Assembly: GCF_002915595.1 (NCBI RefSeq)
Contig: NZ_PQGG01000019.1
Location: forward strand, 186,001 to 250,000
DNA: 64,000 nt
DNA from: Zhongshania marina
GTDB taxonomy: Bacteria; Pseudomonadota; Gammaproteobacteria; Pseudomonadales; Spongiibacteraceae
Direction of reading: 5' to 3'
Shown here: positions 21,353-31,260 of the stretch, piece after piece
Layout: each line of letters opens with the position of its first letter
Position numbering within the stretch: the first letter of the stretch is position 1
Translations under genes and position numbers: made by a program
The notes under the pieces: model-generated
Databases searched by the model: none
What the model saw: the letters and a program-made list of their open reading frames with translations, nothing else
Told to the model about the DNA's origin: nothing

Positions 21353-22081
21353 CTACTTTCTAATCGCAAAGTGCAATTCGCTATTGTTGCTAGAGTCGAA
21401 ATAAATAAGCTCACCACCACTACGTTCTACCACAAAGGCGATCATCGCCATCACATTTGTTTCGTCATAGACATAGATATGGTGATGGCCGTCGGCGTCT
21501 TCAAAAGCCTGGAGGATATCTGCCTCCGTGTGATTATCGTAAACCTCATGGTTTTCAGTATTGAGGTATACATCGCGGTACTCATCCAAGGTATAAGCCC
21601 AGCGGTCATTCACATACTTATCAATTAATACTTCTGACGGGGTAAGCGCCCTTTTCCTGTCATAAGTATATTTCTTATTCGGAATAATCGTGTACACAAT
21701 GCCACCAGGCCTTAACACCCTTAAATAATCCATTAGAGCCGCAATTGGATTTGAGGAATGCTCCAGCGAATGAGATGAAAAGACGGTATCTACACTAGCG
21801 GATGCTAGGCTAGCCAATGGTGGTTCGTTCGCGCCGAACACAATATCAACATCGACAAACCCTTCCTTGCGCTTGTGATAGCCGAAATAGCCTATTTTTT
21901 CCAAGGCATTCTTGGTCTGCTCTTTTGTTCCCACATCTGCATATCTAATCGAGGTAGCCTTTGGAAGAACCGCTGGCGCCGACAAGGCACCAATCTCTAT
22001 ACACTCCCCCCTACACAGCTTCGCAATGGTTTTATTTGGCTGCACTCGAATACCAAGTAAACCACGTAAGCACTTTTTCAT
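21353..22081 (-). CDS. SAM-dependent methyltransferase (class I, Methyltransf_11-like)
   Basis: 242 aa. The Rossmann-type core is visible: motif I region GECIEIGALSAPAV (about 25-38), an acidic strand VDVDIVFGANEPP (about 75-87), motif IV-like SVDTVFSSHSLEHSSNP (about 96-112) and the post-II loop LRVLRPGGIVYTIIPNKKY (about 120-138). No membrane segments or signal. The substrate is not predictable; a similar arrangement is common in methyltransferases of polysaccharide and natural-product clusters. AGAGGA precedes the ATG. It is convergent with the TonB receptor and has no obvious operon partner. Confidence 0.82.
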   Translation of the reverse strand: MKKCLRGLLGIRVQPNKTIAKLCRGECIEIGALSAPAVLPKATSIRYADVGTKEQTKNALEKIGYFGYHKRKEGFVDVDIVFGANEPPLASLASASVDTVFSSHSLEHSSNPIAALMDYLRVLRPGGIVYTIIPNKKYTYDRKRALTPSEVLIDKYVNDRWAYTLDEYRDVYLNTENHEVYDNHTEADILQAFEDADGHHHIYVYDETNVMAMIAFVVERSGGELIYFDSSNNSELHFAIRK

Positions 22082-22763
22082 TTCTATCCTCTGCCTTCAA
22101 TAAATACAGGAATCAATTTCTTAGGAACGCGAGTAGATCTTTTACGTCGCCAACAAGTACTGGGCGAATCTACTGCCGCCCTGAATGGGCTAGAAAAACT
22201 CAATTACTAGTGCTGACTATTTTACAGCATTTATCCCTTATAACCCGAAGAGGTTTCAATCGTTTTCGCCGACAATAGCAAAGCGCTTGGAACACATACA
22301 GAGCTGGCCATCTTTGCGAAATATCACTGTTCCGAGTACAAAACATGACTCGTTCATCGATTGTGAGCAGGAAGGCTTCATCAATATGCCACTGGCTACC
22401 CCAATACACCCAGCAGCGCCTCCTACAACTTCAATGCATCCGGCAATCAGCAGAGCAAGCCTAGCAAATAGAGCCCCGTCTCGACGCTATCGTCGATAGA
22501 TCCCAGTTCATCAATAATGCCTTGCTCGACAGAGTCCGCAGGGATTGATCTTCCTGCGCGCTGCTCTAATGTTGTCGGAGACCTTAAGTGACACACTGCG
22601 ATGCCCATCACTAAGGGGGATAGTGTGTTTCAGTAACACCCTTTCGCAAATATGAGCGGCGCTGGTGCTGATTGCCCAGTATCTTGATACTCATAAAAAA
22701 AACGCTCACAGCACGAAGTGCTGCGAGCGTCAATGCTGAGCCATTAAAAGCCTGATTTGCGGC
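22082..22763. other. Intergenic region, 682 bp, probably degraded coding sequence
   Basis: Beyond a clear terminator at 22694-22730 there is no supportable gene. On the minus strand 22409-22200 one frame reads YWGSQWHIDEAFLLTIDE, vaguely like the start of an IS6-type catalytic domain. An overlapping frame encodes a hydrophobic Gly/Ala/Ile stretch without a start codon. Both are short and interrupted, so I treat this as decayed DNA of unknown origin. Confidence 0.4.
22694..22730 (-). terminator. Intrinsic terminator of the first lipoprotein gene
   Basis: A 13-bp stem with one mismatch (22702-22714 with 22718-22730) and a 3-nt loop is followed by eight T on the minus strand. It lies 34 bp past the stop of the gene at 22764. 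Confidence 0.9.
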
Positions 22764-23861
22764 TTACCTGACGGACATCGCCATCTTCATAAATCGGCGA
22801 CTGTATTCTCGGGCAACCCGCTCATAAACGACTGGGTCAACCTCAACACCCAACTGCTCAATATCAATCGTCGATGTACCGCTTGATCCTGCAAGGGCGG
22901 ACAGCATATTAAGCGTATTGGCGAGACCTTCACCGATCTTCGAACCCGTCGACTGTATATCGTGAATGCGCACGTAAGCCTGCTCGGCTGCGATCAGAGG
23001 CTTCCGAGTAACAACCCGTGGGGTTTTACCCTTCGGCATACACTCGGTCTTACCAAACCGCTCCCAGCAATCCAGTTGCGCAGCAGGCATGAAATTAATA
23101 TCACCGGTCACCATCATGCGGGTGTCGTGAGAAACCTCCGCCGTATCGTCACGGGTAAACATGGATTTCCTGCCCTTATCGCCCTCCGAGGATGCGAAAG
23201 CCACAACGAAATGCATCGCAACACCGGTGGCCTGCTTGGCATTCACTGCGCCGGTCAACAACTGATCCGAACTGTTTCCCTTAGCGGCTTTAAACGCCGA
23301 CATCAAGCCGCCAGCCACACCAACAAAACGATTGTCCCAGACCGAATACCCAGACGGAGCAAACACCGCGTACTCACTTTTGTTGTAATCCCATTCATGA
23401 GGCGAGGGCTTACCGTTTGCCTGCAGCTCTCGATATTGCGCATTGTCCTGACCACTGATGACGTTATAGCCCGCCTCTACCAGAGCCTGTTTGGCATCTT
23501 GACAGATCACCGAGGTAAGGCGCTCAAGGGTGCTGTCATCAACCCCTTCCAGCACCATCTCTGAACTCACCTTCGCTTCTACACGAGTTTTGTCAGCACT
23601 TTCCCGGTAAAGTGCACCCGCCTGAGTAGAGGCGCCAGCGCGGGTTTTCTTGCCAAAAGCCACATTACAGCTGGTGATCATTACATTGCCACCACGCGGA
23701 AGCGTCGTACCATTTTCAAGTGCAACATACTCTGCCGCAACAGAGGCGGGATCAGTGCTCAGGCTAAGCGCTTCCTGCTTTTTAGGTGGCTGACTGCCAC
23801 AGGCCACCAGCATTCCAGTCAAAACCAGCGCGCCGGACACCAAAGTCGTCTTATTCATCAT
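22764..23861 (-). CDS. Lipoprotein, family not recognised
   Basis: 365 aa from the ATG at 23861, which has AAAGG 6 bp upstream. The signal peptide ends in lipobox LVAC with Cys21, so it should be lipidated. The mature chain has scattered cysteines (CNVAF, VICQDAK, LDCWERF, TECMP) that could form disulphides. It also has a Gly/Ser/Ala-rich segment (VGVAGGLMSAFKAAKGNSSD, about 180-200) and another near the C-terminus (ALAGSSGTSTID). I do not recognise the fold. It is on the same strand as, and about 450 bp from, a second lipoprotein-like gene, and ends at a strong terminator. Confidence 0.75.
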   Translation of the reverse strand: MMNKTTLVSGALVLTGMLVACGSQPPKKQEALSLSTDPASVAAEYVALENGTTLPRGGNVMITSCNVAFGKKTRAGASTQAGALYRESADKTRVEAKVSSEMVLEGVDDSTLERLTSVICQDAKQALVEAGYNVISGQDNAQYRELQANGKPSPHEWDYNKSEYAVFAPSGYSVWDNRFVGVAGGLMSAFKAAKGNSSDQLLTGAVNAKQATGVAMHFVVAFASSEGDKGRKSMFTRDDTAEVSHDTRMMVTGDINFMPAAQLDCWERFGKTECMPKGKTPRVVTRKPLIAAEQAYVRIHDIQSTGSKIGEGLANTLNMLSALAGSSGTSTIDIEQLGVEVDPVVYERVAREYSRRFMKMAMSVR

Positions 23862-24306
23862 CAAGTACCTTTCAATTCAGTTAACAAAGCAAGAGGAAGT
23901 CGCCCCAGAAAAACATCGAAGGCTACAAGAGGACACTATAAAGTCAGGGACAAACCCGTTCTCCCCCCAATGCAGGGGGGGTAGGTAGCTACATTGCTTT
24001 TGAACTTAAGAAGTAAGGTATGTAGTTACTGCGAGCTTGCCGTATTACTGCACTCGCACTTGGAGGCAGCGCGTCAACTCTCAACATACCTGCTTACAAA
24101 TAAGAACGCCTGCTTCCATGCAGCCCCTGCTCCACGCAAGAGAGAGTCAGACAACAGAAATGCGCACGATTTACAAGGTTTGCAACTCTTTGCCCTCCTT
24201 CAATAAAAAGTACTGCGACGCAGCAACTCGTCCGCCGCCTCCGCAGCCACGACCTCAATTGCACGTAGACTGAGACCGAGCACGCGGTTCACATAACGCT
24301 AAAGAA
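23862..24306. other. Intergenic region, 445 bp, no gene seen
   Basis: It lies between two minus-strand lipoprotein genes. A C6/G7 inverted run (23963-23968 with 23975-23981) could form a small hairpin in the leader of the downstream gene. Short plus-strand frames lack ribosome-binding sites and domains. Confidence 0.5.
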
Positions 24307-25131
24307 TCAGGGTTCGAGCGGATCATTGGCCAGCAGCAAGGCAGCCGCTGCCCCCACAAAGGCGACATGCTGCTTGTCACCTACCGGCATCATCAGGCTG
24401 ACCAAACCATCGCCACTGCGATCTACCTGCACCAGCGGCTTACCGCCACGACTAATTTCATAGCTAACGGTATAAGGTGAGCGGCCAATATTGGATGACT
24501 GGCTACCGGCCACCTCATATTTAACGCCGTCAATAATCAGATAGCCCTGCATGGGTGCCGCCTCGCCACCACCCAAATCCAGCTGCCACTGTGGCCATTG
24601 CTTGTCTGCGCCGCGGGCTTTGCAGTTGAAGGTCGATGAATATGCTACCTGCTCAGACACTGAGAAACCGTTAGTGCCATCACCACGAGTCAACCCCGTT
24701 TTCTGGTCTTCAATGTAGCGATGCTGGCGACAACGAAGATCTGCCAAGGCGCCGGACGGCCCCAGAAGACGAAACTGCAATTCGGACTCATTGTCCTTGG
24801 CTACGGTACCGCTCTCCAATCTGTGTCCTTTGGCATCGTCGCTGCCCACCGATATCTGAACATCGGATGACGTGGTCACAGGCAAAGAACTCCAGACAGA
24901 CTGCGCGGCAACATCCCCAGTAAAGGGGCCTACGGTCAGCGGCTGCTTGCGTATTCGCGCCCAGCTACCCGTTCCCGTTACCGAATAGCGTTCCACGTCC
25001 TTATCAATCCAATCCAATGGCTCAAGGGCCTTCTGTTGGGTGACAGCACAGCCGGTGACCACGACAGCCACCACAAAACACAGCTAAGCAGAGACGTACT
25101 TGCAATGACGATTATGCTTAAGGGATAGCAT
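24307..25131 (-). pseudogene. Lipoprotein gene with an in-frame amber codon in its signal peptide
   Basis: An ATG at 25131 with AGAGG upstream reads MLSLKHNRHCKYVSA, then TAG (25084-25086), then continues in the same frame LCFVVAVVVTGCAVTQQ and onward for a further 250 residues without a stop. The parts together make a normal lipoprotein signal: basic n-region, hydrophobic core, TGC lipobox. The nonsense codon therefore splits the signal peptide. Translation from the GTG at 25074 would give 255 aa with almost no n-region. The body (strand-rich, GEAAPMQGYLIIDGVKYEV) is intact and unrecognised. It is either a recent pseudogene, a gene using the internal GTG, or one read by suppression. Confidence 0.65.
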
Positions 25132-25703
25132 ATGAAGCCTCTCAATCAGGTAAAAGCCGCTACTATGCACTGGAAACCGTTCATCGCCAATCCATTAAAC
25201 GCAGTGAATACGGTATGCTCATTACCCACTGGCGAAACGGTCGCTCGCGAAATCCCTCGTCGACCAGCAAGGCAGCACTCTCCGCCATACGCTAGGCACC
25301 ACTGCTGAGACGGAAACCCCGCTAGCTGAATGCGACAATATCTCAGTGTGGCAGCTATCAAATCGTGCCCGCAGGAAGCCATGTTCTAGGCGCACGCATC
25401 AGGTACACCTCAAGCCCTTGGTCGACACACCCTGCACCGCTAGATGCGTCTTGAACGACGGGTGGTATTCGTCTACAAATTAATAAAGGATAGTGTGCGC
25501 CGCGCGATGGTGCACATACGGCTGTGCAGAGACAACTCGGTGTTTCCCTGCAGACCGGCAATGGCAACATGGTCGCATCCCTGCGAAGTTATCCGCAGGC
25601 TCAGCTTAACAAGTCGAGCGGGTTACCCTGTAACCTCATCTAGCAGTCACGCATAGAGCCTGCCGTTACCAAAACAGCGCAGGAAAATGCCTGCTAGTTT
25701 CTG
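25132..25703. other. Intergenic region, 572 bp, no supported gene
   Basis: Several short frames on both strands (up to about 78 codons) lack ribosome-binding sites, domains or consistent codon use. The stretch sits at the right border of the 14-25.7 kb accessory block, directly after guaA, where insertion or decay debris would be expected. I cannot name its source. Confidence 0.5.
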
Positions 25704-27287
25704 TCACTCCCACTCAATAGTCGCAGGTGGTTTGCTGCTCACGTCATAGGCAACACGCGATACCTGCTTGATCTCGTTGATGATGCGATTAGACACCGTT
25801 TCTAAGAGTTCATATGGCAGGTGCGCCCACCGAGCCGTCATAAAGTCGATGGTCTCTACTGCGCGCAGGGCGATTACGTATTCGTAGCGGCGGGCATCCC
25901 CTACTACACCAACAGATTTTACTGGCAGAAAAACGGCAAATGCCTGACTGGTTTTGTGGTACCAATCGGCGCGGTGCAATTCTTCCAAAAATATTGCATC
26001 GGCTTCGCGAAGAATGTCGGCGTATTCCTTTTTAACTTCGCCTAAAATCCGCACGCCCAAGCCTGGCCCAGGGAATGGATGGCGGTACACCATGTCGTAG
26101 GGCAGCCCGAGCTCAAGACCAATGCGACGCACTTCGTCTTTAAACAGTTCGCGAAGCGGCTCAACCAATTCCATTGCCATGTCGTCTGGTAAACCGCCAA
26201 CGTTATGGTGAGATTTGATCACATGCGCTTTGCCGGTTTTAGACGCAGCAGACTCAATTACATCGGGATAAATCGTGCCCTGCGCTAGAAAGTTTACGTC
26301 TTTTAATTTAGTGGCTTCTTGATCAAAAATTTCTATAAAAGTATTGCCGATTAATTTCCGTTTTTTCTCTGGATCTGCTTCGCCAGCTAACTTGCTTAAA
26401 AAAGCCTCTTCGGCATCGGCGCGAATAACTTTCACACCCATATTTTTAGCGAACATGTCCATCACTTGATCGCCTTCATTTTTGCGCAGAAGGCCATTAT
26501 CGACAAACACACAGGTCAATTGCGCGCCTATTGCTTTGTGCAACAGTGCGGCCACTACCGAGCTATCGACACCACCAGACAAACCAAGCAGCACTTTTTG
26601 ATCACCAACTTGGGCGCGCACTTTCTCTACCGCATCTTCAACAATATTTGCCGGTGTCCACAGTGCTTCGCAAGCACATAATTTCAATACAAAGTGCTCG
26701 AATATACGCTGCCCTTGAAGGGTATGGGTTACCTCTGGGTGGAACTGCACTCCGTAGAACTGCTTCTCCTCACACTGCATCGCTGCAATTGGGCAAGATG
26801 GTGTAGAGGCCAAGACCTCAAAGCCTTCGGGTAGGCGAATAACCTTGTCACCATGACTCATCCATACGTCCAGCAAGGCTTTACCGTCTTTGCTATCAAT
26901 GTGGTCGGCAATATCTGCCGTTAAAGCGCCGCTGGTTTCCAGCTTAATTTGCGCGTAACCAAACTCATGGACTGGCGATCCTTCTACTTTACCGCCCATC
27001 TGTTCGGCCATTGTTTGCATGCCGTAACAAATACCTAGCACAGGCACACCAAACTCAAATACTTTTTGGGGTGCGCGTGGCGATCCCTCTTGGGTTACTG
27101 ACTCAGGACCACCCGCCAAGATAAAACCTGAGGGTTTAAACTCCTCGATGTCTGCATCATCGATATCGAAGGCGCGAATTTCACAGTACACCCCAATCTC
27201 GCGAATACGACGAGCAATGAGCTGTGTATATTGCGAGCCAAAATCTAGGATCAATATTCGATGAGCGTGGATATCAGGGATGGACAC
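25704..27287 (-). CDS. guaA: GMP synthase (glutamine-hydrolysing)
   Basis: Converts XMP to GMP. Translation is placed at the GTG at 27287 ([18 protein letters not shown]), which has GAGAG about 7 bp upstream and gives 527 aa against 525 in E. coli. The frame extends eight codons further without support. Domains: class I glutaminase (about 8-200; [11 protein letters not shown] with the nucleophile Cys, QFHPEVTHT), ATP pyrophosphatase ([11 protein letters not shown] near 237), and a C-terminal dimerisation domain ending PPATIEWE. It lies downstream of guaB with a hairpin between them. Confidence 0.98.
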   Translation of the reverse strand: MSIPDIHAHRILILDFGSQYTQLIARRIREIGVYCEIRAFDIDDADIEEFKPSGFILAGGPESVTQEGSPRAPQKVFEFGVPVLGICYGMQTMAEQMGGKVEGSPVHEFGYAQIKLETSGALTADIADHIDSKDGKALLDVWMSHGDKVIRLPEGFEVLASTPSCPIAAMQCEEKQFYGVQFHPEVTHTLQGQRIFEHFVLKLCACEALWTPANIVEDAVEKVRAQVGDQKVLLGLSGGVDSSVVAALLHKAIGAQLTCVFVDNGLLRKNEGDQVMDMFAKNMGVKVIRADAEEAFLSKLAGEADPEKKRKLIGNTFIEIFDQEATKLKDVNFLAQGTIYPDVIESAASKTGKAHVIKSHHNVGGLPDDMAMELVEPLRELFKDEVRRIGLELGLPYDMVYRHPFPGPGLGVRILGEVKKEYADILREADAIFLEELHRADWYHKTSQAFAVFLPVKSVGVVGDARRYEYVIALRAVETIDFMTARWAHLPYELLETVSNRIINEIKQVSRVAYDVSSKPPATIEWE

Positions 27288-27338
27288 AGCAATTCTCTCA
27301 ACAGGGTTCACAACAGATGTGAACGTAAATAAAACAGC

Positions 27339-27361
27339 AAACCCGCTGCGATAGCGGGTTT
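27339..27361 (-). terminator. Hairpin between guaB and guaA
   Basis: A 9-bp perfect stem (AAACCCGCT and complement) with a 5-nt loop is followed on the minus strand by TTTGCTGTTTT. It lies 30 bp past the guaB stop and 52 bp before guaA. It may partially terminate, setting the guaB to guaA transcript ratio. Confidence 0.7.
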
Positions 27362-27390
27362 GTTAATTCGACACAAATACCACCCGCCTA

Positions 27391-28857
27391 CTAGGTCGGG
27401 TAGTTTGGCGCTTCCTTAGTGATGCTTACATCATGGACATGACTTTCATTCATCCCCGCAGAAGTCACCCGTACAAACTGCGGTACACTGCGCATGGTTT
27501 CCATATCAATACTGCCGGTATAACCCATTGCCGAACGCAATCCACCCATTAACTGGTGAACGATGGCAGACAAAGGCCCCTTGTAGGCAACGCGGCCCTC
27601 AATACCTTCTGGCACCAATTTTTCTGCGCCGTCGTCAGCGCTTTGGAAATAGCGATCACTGGAACCTTGGGTTTTAGTCATCGCGCCGAGTGACCCCATG
27701 CCGCGATAAGACTTGTAAGTTCGGCCTTGAAACAACTCAACTTCACCGGGTGCCTCTTCGGTACCAGCGAACATTGAACCCATCATAATCGAGCTTGCAC
27801 CGGCAACCACGGCCTTAGACAAATCACCAGAGAAACGAATACCACCGTCAGCAATCAAGGGCACGCCCGTGCCTTTTAAGGCCTCTGCTACATTGGCAAT
27901 AGCACTAATTTGTGGAACGCCAACGCCCGTCACGATTCGAGTGGTACATATAGAACCGGGACCAATACCCACTTTTACCGCATCTGCACCCGCTTCAATC
28001 AAGGCCAAGGCCGCAGCACCAGTGGCTATATTGCCGCCAATCACATCGACTTGTGGATAACGTTCTTTAATCCAACGTACACGATTCAGCACATTCATTG
28101 AATGGCCATGCGCGGTGTCTACTACCAACACGTCTACACCGGCAGCAACCAGCGCAGCCACACGGTCATCGGTGTCGGCACTGGTGCCAACCGATGCACC
28201 CACCCGCAATTGACCAGAGCTGTCTTTACACGCAAACGGATAGGTTTGGGCATTATTCATGTCTTTAACGGTAATCATACCGGTAAGTTCAAAATCGTCG
28301 TTGACTACCAGTACTTTCTCAATACGGTGCCGGTGCAGCAGCTCACGTGCCACCGCCATATCAACGCCTTCTTTGACAGTCACAAGCTTGTCTTTCGGTG
28401 TCATCATGCTAGACACCGTCACGTCTAATTCTTCTTGAAAACGCACATCACGACTGGTGACAATACCTACCAAATTCCCTTTATCTAAAACCGGCACACC
28501 AGAAATTTTGTGGCGGCGACGCAGTTCAAATAGCTCACTCAAAGGTGCGCTAGCTTCAATAGTGATAGGGTCTTTAACAATACCGCTTTCATGCTTTTTA
28601 ACAGCGCGCACTTCTTGAGCTTGCTGCTCAATCGTCATGCTTTTATGAATAATCCCGATGCCACCTTCCTGCGCCAAGGCAATAGCCAATGCGCTTTCTG
28701 TGACGGTGTCCATCGCAGCTGAAACTAGGGGAATATTCAACGATATATTGCGTGTCAGCTGGGTTTTTAGGCTGACGTCTTTCGCGGTAACTTCAGAGTA
28801 ACCAGGGAGTAGAAGTACATCATCAAAGGTGAGAGCTTCTTGGGCAATGCGTAACAT
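27391..28857 (-). CDS. guaB: IMP dehydrogenase
   Basis: Oxidises IMP to XMP with NAD, the committed step to guanine nucleotides. At 488 aa it equals the E. coli length. It starts [20 protein letters not shown]. Two CBS domains occupy about 95-205 ([31 protein letters not shown]). The catalytic loop [18 protein letters not shown] carries the active-site Cys near residue 305, and the flap region [13 protein letters not shown] lies near 415. It heads the guaB-guaA unit and is divergent from xseA, so its promoter lies in 28858-28950. Confidence 0.98.
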   Translation of the reverse strand: MLRIAQEALTFDDVLLLPGYSEVTAKDVSLKTQLTRNISLNIPLVSAAMDTVTESALAIALAQEGGIGIIHKSMTIEQQAQEVRAVKKHESGIVKDPITIEASAPLSELFELRRRHKISGVPVLDKGNLVGIVTSRDVRFQEELDVTVSSMMTPKDKLVTVKEGVDMAVARELLHRHRIEKVLVVNDDFELTGMITVKDMNNAQTYPFACKDSSGQLRVGASVGTSADTDDRVAALVAAGVDVLVVDTAHGHSMNVLNRVRWIKERYPQVDVIGGNIATGAAALALIEAGADAVKVGIGPGSICTTRIVTGVGVPQISAIANVAEALKGTGVPLIADGGIRFSGDLSKAVVAGASSIMMGSMFAGTEEAPGEVELFQGRTYKSYRGMGSLGAMTKTQGSSDRYFQSADDGAEKLVPEGIEGRVAYKGPLSAIVHQLMGGLRSAMGYTGSIDMETMRSVPQFVRVTSAGMNESHVHDVSITKEAPNYPT

Positions 28858-28951
28858 ATTTTGATTCCGGTGCCTGTGGCTAGAATCCTCGCAATTTTAA
28901 TTGATGGGCGCCCTTGAGTAAACCGATTCTTAGCGACCAAATCCCATATAT

Positions 28952-28960
28952 TGGTATAAT
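28952..28960 (+). promoter_or_regulatory. Extended -10 promoter positioned to start the xseA mRNA at its ATG
   Basis: TGGTATAAT is a perfect extended -10 (hexamer 28955-28960). A start 7 nt downstream falls on 28967, the A of the xseA ATG, which would make a leaderless mRNA. No good -35 is seen, consistent with an extended -10 promoter. Confidence 0.6.
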
Positions 28961-28966
28961 GCGCCG

Positions 28967-30310
28967 ATGACTACACAAGAACCGCCACAAACACTCAGTG
29001 TCAGCCAATTAAACGGTTTGGCTAAACAACTATTAGAAGATTGCTTTTCGCAAGTAAACGTCAGCGGCGAGCTATCTACCCTATCTCGCCCCAGCTCTGG
29101 CCACTGGTATTTCACCCTCAAAGATGAACGCGCCCAAATTCGCTGCGCCTTCTTTAAGGGCCGCAATACGCGGGTCAACTTCTCTCCTGAACCGGGTCAG
29201 CAAGTTAATGTTCGCGGCAAAGTCAGCTTGTACGAAGGACGTGGCGATTATCAATTAATCGTCGACAGTATGCAGCCCGCTGGGGCCGGTGCACTCGCCC
29301 TAGCCTTTGAACAACTAAAACAAGAGCTTATGGCCGCAGGCTGGTTTGACGCCAGCAACAAAAAACCGATACCGGACACAATCCGGCACATTGCCGTAAT
29401 AACCTCCCCCACTGGCGCCGCAATACACGACATCCTTTCCGTGCTTAAACGCCGCTGGCCGAGCATGCAAATTAGCGTTTTACCGGTATTGGTACAGGGC
29501 GAGCAGGCAGCACAGCAAATCGCCAAGGCAGTGCTACAGGCAAATATTTGGCACAGCCAAGGGCGCAAAGACTTTGATGTTATTTTAGTGTCTCGCGGTG
29601 GCGGATCCCTTGAAGACCTTTGGCCTTTTAACGAACGCATCGTCGCGGAAGCAATATACAACTCTGCACTGCCGGTCGTCAGCGCCGTCGGTCACGAGGT
29701 GGATTTTAGCATTAGCGACTTTGTTGCCGACGTTCGCGCCGCCACGCCCTCAGCCGCCGCAGAGCTACTTAGTCCGGACCAAAGTGAACTGGTATCGCAA
29801 CTAAACTTGCTCAAAGGTCGACTTGCCAATAGCCAGCGTCGTCGAATCCGCCTTTGGCAGGAACAGCTCTTATCACTATCACGGCGCGTGCGTGACCCGC
29901 GCAGCCAATTGCGAGAGCAAAGCCAGCAATTAGACGATTTAGAAATACGCTTACAAAGACAGTGGCAGCAAGCCCAGCGCCAACGTAAGCAGCGCCTAGT
30001 ATCTGCCAACCAGCAACTTGCGCTACTCAACCCAGAACGCCAGTTAAAAACGAAACAAAAGGAATTGAGCGCCCTGCGGGAAAGAATGCAATACGCGATT
30101 AAACAGCAGTTGCAGCGGCCGCGAATCGCACTAAAAAACATGGAACAACAACTTAGAGCCCTAGGACCTGAGCAAACACTCAACCGAGGCTACGCTATTA
30201 TCAGCAATGACAGCGGCGCGATTGTCCGAGATGCGAGTGTATTAAAAAACGGGGAGTCACTACACGCCAAATTTAATCGCGGAAGTGCTGAGCTTATCGT
30301 TAAGAAATAG
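28967..30310 (+). CDS. xseA: Exodeoxyribonuclease VII large subunit
   Basis: Large subunit of the single-strand-specific nuclease that works with XseB in mismatch and other repair. 447 aa against 456 in E. coli. Domains: N-terminal OB-fold (about 10-100; VSGELSTLSRPSSGHWYFTL), catalytic core (about 130-310; ITSPTGAAIHDIL, VSRGGGSLEDLWPFNE, SAVGHEVDFSISDFVAD), then a long coiled coil of Gln/Arg/Leu (about 270-400) and the end NRGYAII. The ATG lacks a ribosome-binding site, because the -10 box sits directly upstream. xseB is not in the window. Confidence 0.96.
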   Translation: MTTQEPPQTLSVSQLNGLAKQLLEDCFSQVNVSGELSTLSRPSSGHWYFTLKDERAQIRCAFFKGRNTRVNFSPEPGQQVNVRGKVSLYEGRGDYQLIVDSMQPAGAGALALAFEQLKQELMAAGWFDASNKKPIPDTIRHIAVITSPTGAAIHDILSVLKRRWPSMQISVLPVLVQGEQAAQQIAKAVLQANIWHSQGRKDFDVILVSRGGGSLEDLWPFNERIVAEAIYNSALPVVSAVGHEVDFSISDFVADVRAATPSAAAELLSPDQSELVSQLNLLKGRLANSQRRRIRLWQEQLLSLSRRVRDPRSQLREQSQQLDDLEIRLQRQWQQAQRQRKQRLVSANQQLALLNPERQLKTKQKELSALRERMQYAIKQQLQRPRIALKNMEQQLRALGPEQTLNRGYAIISNDSGAIVRDASVLKNGESLHAKFNRGSAELIVKK

Positions 30311-30450
30311 CCAAGCAGGTAGATATAGCGACAACAGAAAAGTTTGCTAAACGCGATTCTTATTTTGCCAATAAAAAATCTATATAGAGGCCTTATCAAT
30401 ATGACGCCAAAAAACAGGCGCCATACTAATATTAGCTCTGCCGTAAAAAC

Positions 30451-31104
30451 TTAATAACTTTCTGGCAGCTTTCGCTTTATAACAATATGACGGCCGTCGA
30501 CATCAATATATTCACCGATGGTGAGATCTTTCAAAATTCGGGCAACCATCTCCCGCGACGAACCAACCCGATCTGCAATTTCTTGCTGCGTCAGCTTTTC
30601 ATCAATACGCATACTGCCGTCTTCTTCCGCTGGCTGCGCCAAGCTTGTTAGCACCTTCACCACACGGCCGTACACATCTTGCAGCGCCAAGCTTTTGACG
30701 TCATTGGTCAATTTACGGATTCGACGGGTAAGGTTTTTATTCAGAATACGGGTAATATTCGGATGCAGGTCTAAAATCGCCTTGAAATCTTCTTTATAAA
30801 TAATGCGAACTTTACTGACTTCCATCGCCCGCACCGACGCGGAACGCTTATCGTCATCAAGCAGCGCGAGCTCACCAAAGTAGTCGCCATACTCAAGAAT
30901 ATTCAAGACAAAGTCTTTACCACCTTTATCACTGCAATAGACCTTAACGCGACCAGACTCCACCACATAAAGCGAATCGGCAACATCGCCTTCGTGTATT
31001 AGCACGGTGTTTTTTGCAAACTCCCGCACCACACTGGTGTCACGTAAAAGTTGAATTTCTTCCGGCATCAGACCGTCAAATAAATCGACGTTTTCGATAC
31101 TCAT
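30451..31104 (-). CDS. Crp/Fnr-family transcriptional regulator
   Basis: 217 aa from the ATG at 31104, which has GGGGA 8 bp upstream; in-frame TTG/ATG codons further up add eight residues without support. N-terminal cyclic-nucleotide-type beta-roll (about 5-120; VLIHEGDVADSLYVVESGRV, YGDYFGELALLDDDKRSASV), a long dimer helix, then a winged helix (about 160-212) with recognition helix SSREMVARILKDL. It lacks the N-terminal cysteine cluster of oxygen-sensing FNR, so it probably binds a nucleotide or another effector. It is a single gene between convergent xseA and the lysS 3' end. Its targets are not evident. Confidence 0.88.
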   Translation of the reverse strand: MSIENVDLFDGLMPEEIQLLRDTSVVREFAKNTVLIHEGDVADSLYVVESGRVKVYCSDKGGKDFVLNILEYGDYFGELALLDDDKRSASVRAMEVSKVRIIYKEDFKAILDLHPNITRILNKNLTRRIRKLTNDVKSLALQDVYGRVVKVLTSLAQPAEEDGSMRIDEKLTQQEIADRVGSSREMVARILKDLTIGEYIDVDGRHIVIKRKLPESY

Positions 31105-31189
31105 TTCCACATTCCCCATGGGCGACAAAATGTGGAGAGACTATAGCATAGTTGCGTAAGTAGCTGTCTAGGAAGGATTTGGCTAGATG

Positions 31190-31252
31190 TCAGAAGTCGG
31201 ATGTCGGACGCGTGCAATAAGGTTCTTCACACATCCGACGTCAGACGTCCGC
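31190..31252. repeat. Heptamer repeat locus 2 (three units, loop, three inverted units)
   Basis: TCAGAAG, TCGGATG and TCGGACG at 31190-31210 face CATCCGA, CGTCAGA and CGTCCGC at 31232-31252 across a 21-nt loop, so the transcript can fold into a long imperfect hairpin. It lies 8 bp past the lysS stop codon (31261), placing it in the lysS 3' end. Confidence 0.82.
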
Positions 31253-31260
31253 CCCCTGAG

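Noticed and set aside
22200-22409. Minus-strand frame with QWHIDEAF, suggestive of an IS6-type transposase
   Set aside because: Similarity is limited to a few residues, the downstream DDE context is missing, and an overlapping frame looks equally coding. No terminal repeats found.
22962-23564. Plus-strand 200-codon frame opposite the lipoprotein gene
   Set aside because: Antisense shadow; the minus-strand gene has signal peptide, ribosome-binding site and terminator.
25146-25570. Two 70-78 codon minus-strand frames right of the lipoprotein gene
   Set aside because: No ribosome-binding site, no domain, overlapping each other, and in a region without consistent coding character.
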